A DNA stretch of 6,109 bases from JAXGPP01 sp964436865. Its GTDB lineage: Bacteria > Planctomycetota > Planctomycetia > Pirellulales > Thermoguttaceae. Shown in pieces: positions 1-3,975 of the stretch. The notes under the pieces are model-generated. The model was not told where the DNA came from. It did not search any database and was given only the letters and a program-made list of their open reading frames with translations. The first letter of the stretch is position 1; each line of letters opens with the position of its first letter. The DNA lies in assembly GCA_964436865.1 (NCBI GenBank), contig CAYTFK010000390.1:1-6109 (forward strand). Direction: 5' to 3'. The position numbers and the translations under genes are program-made.

Positions 1-2
1 AG

Positions 3-2180
3 CTTGATCTCTCGGGCATGGGCGAGTTTGCCTTGCAGGTGGCCGCGGAGAAGCCGGAGGCGGTGGGGAGTGTCTCGCTCTACTTCCGCAGCGGCAAGGG
101 ATGGTACTCGGCCGGGACGGGTCTGCAGAAGGCCGGCCCGCAGACGCTGCGGTTTTCAAAGGCTTCGTTCCAGATCGAAGATCGACCCACCGGATGGCAT
201 GCGATTGATGGCATCCGGATCTCGATCTGGCGCGGGCAGCCGGTCGATTCGGCGGTTTATTTGGGCAAATTGGCCGCCGTCTGGCACGATGTGGCACTGG
301 TGATTCCCGCCGCGGGCGAGGGGAACGAGCGCGAGACTCGCGAGGCGATCCGCACGGCCGACAGCCTTTCCGCGATGCTCGACGAGTTGGGGCTGGGGGC
401 CGATGCCGTTGAAGATGCCGCCCTGGTCAAAGGCGCGCTGGGCGAACGCCGGGTGGCGATTCTGGCCAACAATCCGCGCCTCTCCGAGGAAGCAGAGGCA
501 GCGCTGGTGCGGTTTGTGGAGAGCGGCGGCAAAGTGTTCGCTTGCTATCAGCTTCCACCACGGCTGGGGGCCGCGCTGGGCTTCGAACGTGGTCAATACA
601 TCCGCGAAGAGCGGCCGGGACAGTTTGCCGAGATCCGTTTCGACGCCGACATTCCGGGCCTGCCGGCCGCGGTGAAGCAGGCTTCGTGGAACGTGGCGCT
701 GGCGAAACCGGCGGGCCACAACGCGCAGGTGATCGGCAACTGGTACGACGACCGCGGGCAATCGACGGGAACCGGGGCGATGCTTTTGAGCGATCGCGGC
801 GCGTACTTCTCGCACATCGTGCTCGGCGACGACCGGGCGGGGAAACGACAACTGCTCGCGGCCGTGCTCGGCAAACTGGAGCCGAGGCTGTGGCAGCAGA
901 TGGCCGAAGCGGCGCTGGCGCGAGCCGGACAGGTCGGGCATCTTGAAACGCCCGCCGCGGTGGCGGATCTCGTTAAGAAACAGGGGAACGACGAGGCCAG
1001 CAAACGGCTCGGCGAGGCGATGGAACTTCGCCGCCAGGCCGAGCAGGCGCTGGCGCGAGGGAACCGGTCGCTGCCGAAGGCGGTCGAGCTGGCACGGCAA
1101 GCGCACGCGGCCCTGTCGGAAGCCTATCTGCGGGCCCAGCCGAGTCCTACGGCGGAAGGCCGGGCGTGGTGGAATCACTCTGGAACCGGGGCTTACACCG
1201 GTGACTGGGAGCGGTCGGCGAAAGAACTCTCCGCAGCCGGTTTCAACATGATCATCCCCAACATGCTGTGGGGCGGCCTGGCCCACTATGCCAGCGACGT
1301 GCTGCCGCGGAGCCGGACCTTCGACGAACACGGGGACCAGATCGCCCAGTGCGTCGAGGCGTGCCGCAAACACGGCCTGGAGGTGCATGTCTGGAAGGTG
1401 AACTGGAACCTGTCGAACGCCCCCAGGGAGTTCGTTTCCAAGATGCGCGAAGCGGGCCGAACGCAGGTGACCAACGGGGGCGAAGCGCAGGACTGGCTCT
1501 GCCCGTCGCACCCGGAGAATCAGGCGCTGGAGCTGGAGAGCATGCTCGAGGTGGCGCGTAAGTATGACGTGGACGGCCTGCACTTCGACTACATCCGATA
1601 TCCGGGCGAAATGTGCTGTTACTGCGACGGCTGCCGGGAGCGGTTCCAGGCGCAGACGGGAGTGGAAGTGGGCAAGTGGCCGGAGGACTGCCATTCGGGA
1701 TCGCTCAAGAAGGCGTACCGCGACTGGCGATGCGAGCAGATCACGCGGCTGGTGGCCGCGGTGCACCGCGAGGCGAAGAAGATCAAGCCGGGCATCAAGA
1801 TCTCGGCTGCGGTGTTCAGTTCGTATCCCGATTGCCGCACGTCGGTCGGCCAGGACTGGGTGGCGTGGGTCGAGGCGGGTTACTTGGATTTCCTCTGCCC
1901 GATGGACTACACCGAAGGGGACATGACGTTCAACAGCCTCGTGTCGAACCAACTGCGGCTGGTGGGAGGACGGGTGCCGATGTATCCGGGGATCGGTGCG
2001 ACCGCCTCCCGGTCACAGCTTACGGCCGATCGCGTCGCGGGGCAGATCCACATCGCCCGTACGCTGGGCGCGCAGGGGTTCACGATCTTCAATTACCAAC
2101 CGGGCACGGCGGAATCAATCGTGCCGGGGATCGGGCTGGGTGTGGGGGCGAAGAAGGCAGTTCCGCCGCATGTCCAATAG
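3..2180 (+). CDS. GHL10-type glycosidase-like protein, 5' end missing
   Basis: Probable secreted glycoside-hydrolase-like enzyme; the substrate cannot be told from sequence. The frame is already open at base 3 and the gene begins before the window, so the true start and any signal peptide are not visible. The first in-window Met (base 18) sits inside a beta-sandwich and is used here only for numbering. Residues 1-88 look like a carbohydrate-binding-type sandwich. Residues 90-293 resemble the glutamine-amidotransferase-like domain found beside many glycosidase barrels (VALVIP near 92, YFSHIVLGDD near 263). Residues 295-380 are a helical Ala/Glu/Arg-rich linker. From W384 to about 705 runs a TIM barrel of the GHL10 family (PF02638 type). 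Its hallmark is DGLHFDYIRYP (519-529), with D519 and D524 as likely active-site acids, followed by CCYCDGC (533-539) and PMDYTEG with D630. The stop is TAG at 2178-2180. Family assignment is strong; activity is inferred. Confidence 0.88.
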   Translation, partial: LDLSGMGEFALQVAAEKPEAVGSVSLYFRSGKGWYSAGTGLQKAGPQTLRFSKASFQIEDRPTGWHAIDGIRISIWRGQPVDSAVYLGKLAAVWHDVALVIPAAGEGNERETREAIRTADSLSAMLDELGLGADAVEDAALVKGALGERRVAILANNPRLSEEAEAALVRFVESGGKVFACYQLPPRLGAALGFERGQYIREERPGQFAEIRFDADIPGLPAAVKQASWNVALAKPAGHNAQVIGNWYDDRGQSTGTGAMLLSDRGAYFSHIVLGDDRAGKRQLLAAVLGKLEPRLWQQMAEAALARAGQVGHLETPAAVADLVKKQGNDEASKRLGEAMELRRQAEQALARGNRSLPKAVELARQAHAALSEAYLRAQPSPTAEGRAWWNHSGTGAYTGDWERSAKELSAAGFNMIIPNMLWGGLAHYASDVLPRSRTFDEHGDQIAQCVEACRKHGLEVHVWKVNWNLSNAPREFVSKMREAGRTQVTNGGEAQDWLCPSHPENQALELESMLEVARKYDVDGLHFDYIRYPGEMCCYCDGCRERFQAQTGVEVGKWPEDCHSGSLKKAYRDWRCEQITRLVAAVHREAKKIKPGIKISAAVFSSYPDCRTSVGQDWVAWVEAGYLDFLCPMDYTEGDMTFNSLVSNQLRLVGGRVPMYPGIGATASRSQLTADRVAGQIHIARTLGAQGFTIFNYQPGTAESIVPGIGLGVGAKKAVPPHVQ

Positions 2181-2213
2181 ATTGTCGGGCACGGCGGGCC
2201 GCCAAGCGGCGGG

Positions 2214-2243
2214 TTGACCGGGAAAATCGGCAGGCGCTAGAAT
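2214..2243 (+). promoter_or_regulatory. Sigma70-like promoter for the aldo/keto reductase gene
   Basis: TTGACC at 2214-2219 and TAGAAT at 2238-2243 are separated by 18 bp, five of six matches each to the TTGACA/TATAAT consensus. The predicted transcription start is near 2250, leaving a leader of about 44 nt before the ATG at 2294. It is the only good hexamer pair seen in the gap after the GHL10 stop. It implies that the reductase and the following Uma2 gene are transcribed independently of the upstream gene. Confidence 0.65.
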
Positions 2244-2268
2244 CGGTTTGTGACTGTTCGCCTGCCGA
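2227..2268. repeat. Perfect 10-bp inverted repeat around the -10 element (possible operator)
   Basis: The left arm TCGGCAGGCG (2227-2236) is the exact reverse complement of the right arm CGCCTGCCGA (2259-2268), with a 22-bp spacer. The spacer holds the TAGAAT -10 box (2238-2243) and the predicted start point near 2250. Arm centres are 32 bp apart, about three helical turns, so both arms face the same side of the DNA. If transcription starts at 2250, only the right arm enters the RNA, which favours a DNA-level operator over an RNA hairpin. No regulator gene is visible in the window. The repeat is seen directly; its role is inferred. Confidence 0.5.
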
Positions 2269-2281
2269 GTACCGCACCCTT

Positions 2282-2286
2282 GGGGG
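2282..2286 (+). promoter_or_regulatory. Probable ribosome binding site (GGGGG) of the reductase gene
   Basis: A GGGGG run ends 7 nt before the ATG at 2294. It is a weak Shine-Dalgarno match but correctly spaced. Together with the twin-arginine signal right after that ATG, it decides the start, because this frame stays open far upstream inside the GHL10 gene. ACCC at 2276-2279 could pair with GGGT at 2284-2287 and partly mask the site. Confidence 0.45.
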
Positions 2287-2293
2287 TTTTGCC

Positions 2294-3169
2294 ATGCCTG
2301 GACTTACGCGACGCGACTTCCTGGTGCAGACCGCCGCGGCAGCGGGCGCGGCGGCCGTGGCCCGAACCGCGGCTTTCGCTGCCGTGCCCGCCAGCCCCGT
2401 GCGCGGCTCCGACCTGGTGACGCTTGGCCGCTCGGGCATCCGCACCTCGCGGCTGGGGATCGGCACGGGCACCCACGGCGTGGGTCGCTCGTCGAACCAG
2501 CAGAAGCTGGGACAGGACGGCTTCACGCGTCTGGTTCGGCATGCTGTGGAGCGCGGCATCCGCTACTTCGATACGGCCGACCAGTATGGCGTGCACATTT
2601 TTCTCCGCGAAGCCCTCAAGGGGCTGCCACGCGACGACCTGTTCATTCAGACGAAGACACACGCTGAGCACCCAGAGGTGGCAAGGGCCGACATCGAGCG
2701 GTTTCGCGTGGAACTGGGCGCCGAGACGCTCGATTGCGTGCTTCTGCACTGCATGACCGCGCCCACTTGGCCGGCGGACATGCTGCCGGTGATGGACGTG
2801 CTCAGCGACGCCAAGCAGAAGGGGCGGGTGCGATCGGTAGGCGTGTCGGTGCACGGCTGGGAACCGCTGGTGGCCGCGGCAGGTTGCGACTGGGTGAACG
2901 TGCAGCTCGCGCGGATCAATCCCTTCGGCACGGCGATGGACGGCGCCCCGGGCGACGTTGCCGGGCAACTGGCGAAGATGCACGACGCGGGCCGCGGCGT
3001 GATCGGGATGAAGATATGCGGCGGCGGCAACAATACCAGCCGCGAGGACCGGCTGAAGTCGCTCCGGCACGTGCTCGGACTGAATTGCGTCGACTGCTTC
3101 ACCATCGGGTTTGAGAGCATCGAGCAGTTGGACGAGATGCTGGCGATGATCGAGCAGGCCTCGGCATGA
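2294..3169 (+). CDS. Tat-exported aldo/keto reductase
   Basis: Probable NAD(P)H-dependent oxidoreductase of the aldo/keto reductase superfamily, 291 residues, acting on an unknown carbonyl or sugar substrate outside the cytoplasm. Residues 1-30 form a Tat signal: TRRDFL at 5-10 with the arginine pair at 6-7, an Ala-rich hydrophobic stretch, and a likely cut after AFA (27-29). The barrel begins near residue 42. The catalytic tetrad is complete: D93 and Y98 in FDTADQYG, K121 in IQTKTH, and H152 in LLHCM. The C-terminus (IGFESIEQLDE, 271-281) matches the end of the barrel. No C-terminal ferredoxin-like Cys cluster is present, unlike some planctomycete relatives. The ATG at 2294 is chosen because the Tat motif follows at once and the frame upstream is only a shadow of the GHL10 gene. 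It has its own promoter and is probably cotranscribed with the Uma2 gene 22 bp downstream. Family call is firm, substrate unknown. Confidence 0.92.
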   Translation: MPGLTRRDFLVQTAAAAGAAAVARTAAFAAVPASPVRGSDLVTLGRSGIRTSRLGIGTGTHGVGRSSNQQKLGQDGFTRLVRHAVERGIRYFDTADQYGVHIFLREALKGLPRDDLFIQTKTHAEHPEVARADIERFRVELGAETLDCVLLHCMTAPTWPADMLPVMDVLSDAKQKGRVRSVGVSVHGWEPLVAAAGCDWVNVQLARINPFGTAMDGAPGDVAGQLAKMHDAGRGVIGMKICGGGNNTSREDRLKSLRHVLGLNCVDCFTIGFESIEQLDEMLAMIEQASA

Positions 3170-3173
3170 GGCG

Positions 3174-3180
3174 AAAGGAG
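3174..3180 (+). promoter_or_regulatory. Ribosome binding site AAAGGAG of the Uma2 gene
   Basis: AAAGGAG is a strong Shine-Dalgarno sequence lying just after the reductase stop (TGA 3167-3169) and 11 nt before the ATG at 3192. It supports that start over the next in-frame Met (residue 15), and supports translation from a shared transcript. Confidence 0.65.
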
Positions 3181-3191
3181 TACTGTCTGTC

Positions 3192-3869
3192 ATGGCAACC
3201 AGCGTGATCTTCGAAGAGCAGGTCGAGATTCCCATGGATCTGCGTGGCCTGTCGGATTTTCGGCGCTGGACCTACTCAGACCAATTCCCAGAGCGCGGCC
3301 GGATCGACTATGTGGCGGGACACATCGAGGTGGATATGTCGCCGGAAGACGTTTTTTGCCATGGGAAGCTGAAGGGTGTGCTGTTCGCGAGTATCTTCCG
3401 GCATGCGCAGGAAGACGGACTCGGCCACGCCTTTACCGACTGCACCCGAGTGTCCGTCCCCGATGCGGCGCTTTCCGTGGAGCCGGACATCGTGCTGGTG
3501 ACCAACGAGGCACTGGAGACGGGCCGAGTGCGACTGGTGGCCAAAGCCGGGCAGCCCGATCGCTACATCGAATTGGAAGGCCCACCCGACCTGATCGTGG
3601 AGATCGTCAGCGACAGTTCGGTCACCAAGGACACGAAACGGTTGCCGCCGGCCTACGCCCGGGCGGGCGTCCGTGAGTTCTGGCTGGCCGACGCCCGAAA
3701 GGAGCCGCTGGTGTTTCAGGTGCATCGCCTGGCTGGCGATGTTTATCAGCCGGTCGAGCCGGATGCCGAGAATCTCATCCGGTCGGACGTACTCGGTTGC
3801 CGCGTGCGGCTTGAAGGCCAGCGCGACGCCCGCGGGTTCTGGAAGTTTGCACTCGTCGAGCGTGCCTGA
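3192..3869 (+). CDS. Uma2 family endonuclease-like protein (DUF820, PD-(D/E)XK fold)
   Basis: A 225-residue member of the Uma2/DUF820 family (PF05685 type), which has a restriction-endonuclease-like fold. The biological role is not established for most members. Visible landmarks: GRIDYVAGHIEVDMSPE (36-52) followed by H57, typical of the N-terminal half; EPDIVLV (97-103) with D99 as a core acid; PDLIVEIVSDSSVTKDT (132-148) with E137 and K146; then YARAGVREFWLADAR (155-169), the family's signature helix and strand. Length is near the family norm and no key residue looks lost, so it appears intact. It is probably cytoplasmic, with no signal peptide. It follows the reductase gene by 22 bp and so probably shares its promoter. 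The family occurs in many copies in planctomycetes and cyanobacteria, so its neighbours may say little about its function. Family call strong; nuclease activity inferred. Confidence 0.9.
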   Translation: MATSVIFEEQVEIPMDLRGLSDFRRWTYSDQFPERGRIDYVAGHIEVDMSPEDVFCHGKLKGVLFASIFRHAQEDGLGHAFTDCTRVSVPDAALSVEPDIVLVTNEALETGRVRLVAKAGQPDRYIELEGPPDLIVEIVSDSSVTKDTKRLPPAYARAGVREFWLADARKEPLVFQVHRLAGDVYQPVEPDAENLIRSDVLGCRVRLEGQRDARGFWKFALVERA

Positions 3870-3885
3870 CGCGCCGGTTGGCGCG
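3870..3885 (+). other. Short GC-rich hairpin directly after the Uma2 stop
   Basis: CGCGCC-GGTT-GGCGCG forms a perfect 6-bp stem with a 4-nt loop, starting one base after the TGA at 3867-3869. No T-run follows, so it is not a standard intrinsic terminator. Its right half overlaps the TTGGCG box of the next promoter, so it could instead be a small operator. It may also be chance in GC-rich DNA. Confidence 0.3.
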
Positions 3886-3906
3886 GCGGCATGGCCGGAG
3901 TACGAT
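3878..3906 (+). promoter_or_regulatory. Possible promoter for the GH123/DUF4091-like gene
   Basis: TTGGCG (3878-3883) and TACGAT (3901-3906) are 17 bp apart, four of six matches each to the sigma70 consensus. The arrangement resembles the stronger pair before the reductase gene. The predicted start is near 3913, giving a leader of about 63 nt. The call is moderate because both hexamers are imperfect. Confidence 0.4.
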
Positions 3907-3914
3907 GCGGCGCA

Positions 3915-3940
3915 GGCGGCGATCTGCCGGATCGGCCGCC
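3915..3940 (+). other. Stem-loop in the 5' leader of the GH123/DUF4091-like gene
   Basis: GGCGGCGATC (3915-3924) pairs with GATCGGCCGCC (3930-3940) around a TGCCG loop, giving ten base pairs with a single bulged G. If transcription starts near 3913, the structure sits at the very 5' end of the mRNA, a place where hairpins often protect transcripts from decay. It lies well before the ribosome binding site at 3963-3967, so it should not block it. The pairing is seen directly; the role is inferred. Confidence 0.4.
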
Positions 3941-3962
3941 GGTATTCTTCGAGCCGTGCCCC

Positions 3963-3967
3963 GGGAG
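3963..3967 (+). promoter_or_regulatory. Ribosome binding site GGGAG that selects the ATG at 3976
   Basis: GGGAG ends 8 nt before the ATG at 3976. The out-of-frame ATG at 3971 would be only 3 nt away, too close for normal initiation. The next in-frame ATG at 3985 would be 17 nt away. Spacing therefore favours 3976. Confidence 0.5.
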
Positions 3968-3975
3968 CCCATGCC

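Noticed and set aside
156..1952. A 598-codon open frame on the - strand opposite the GHL10 gene.
   Set aside because: Same reasons: low-complexity Arg/His/Leu-rich product with no motif, opposite a well supported barrel gene.
2198..2210. GCCGC-CAA-GCGGC hairpin after the GHL10 stop, as a terminator.
   Set aside because: Only five base pairs with a 3-nt loop and no T-run; expected often by chance in sequence of this composition.
2276..2290. ACCC/GGGT mini-stem followed by TTT just before the reductase start, as an intrinsic terminator or attenuator.
   Set aside because: Four base pairs and a very short T-run are too weak. It may slightly mask the ribosome site but cannot be claimed as a terminator.
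1613..2293. Upstream extension of the reductase frame to the Met at 1613, giving a 518-residue protein.
   Set aside because: The extra 227 residues overlap the GHL10 barrel in another frame and look like shadow translation. The Tat signal, ribosome site and promoter place the start at 2294.
3192..3869. The Uma2 gene as part of a restriction or defence system.
   Set aside because: No methyltransferase, specificity subunit or other defence gene is next to it, and this family is widespread in many solitary copies in planctomycetes.
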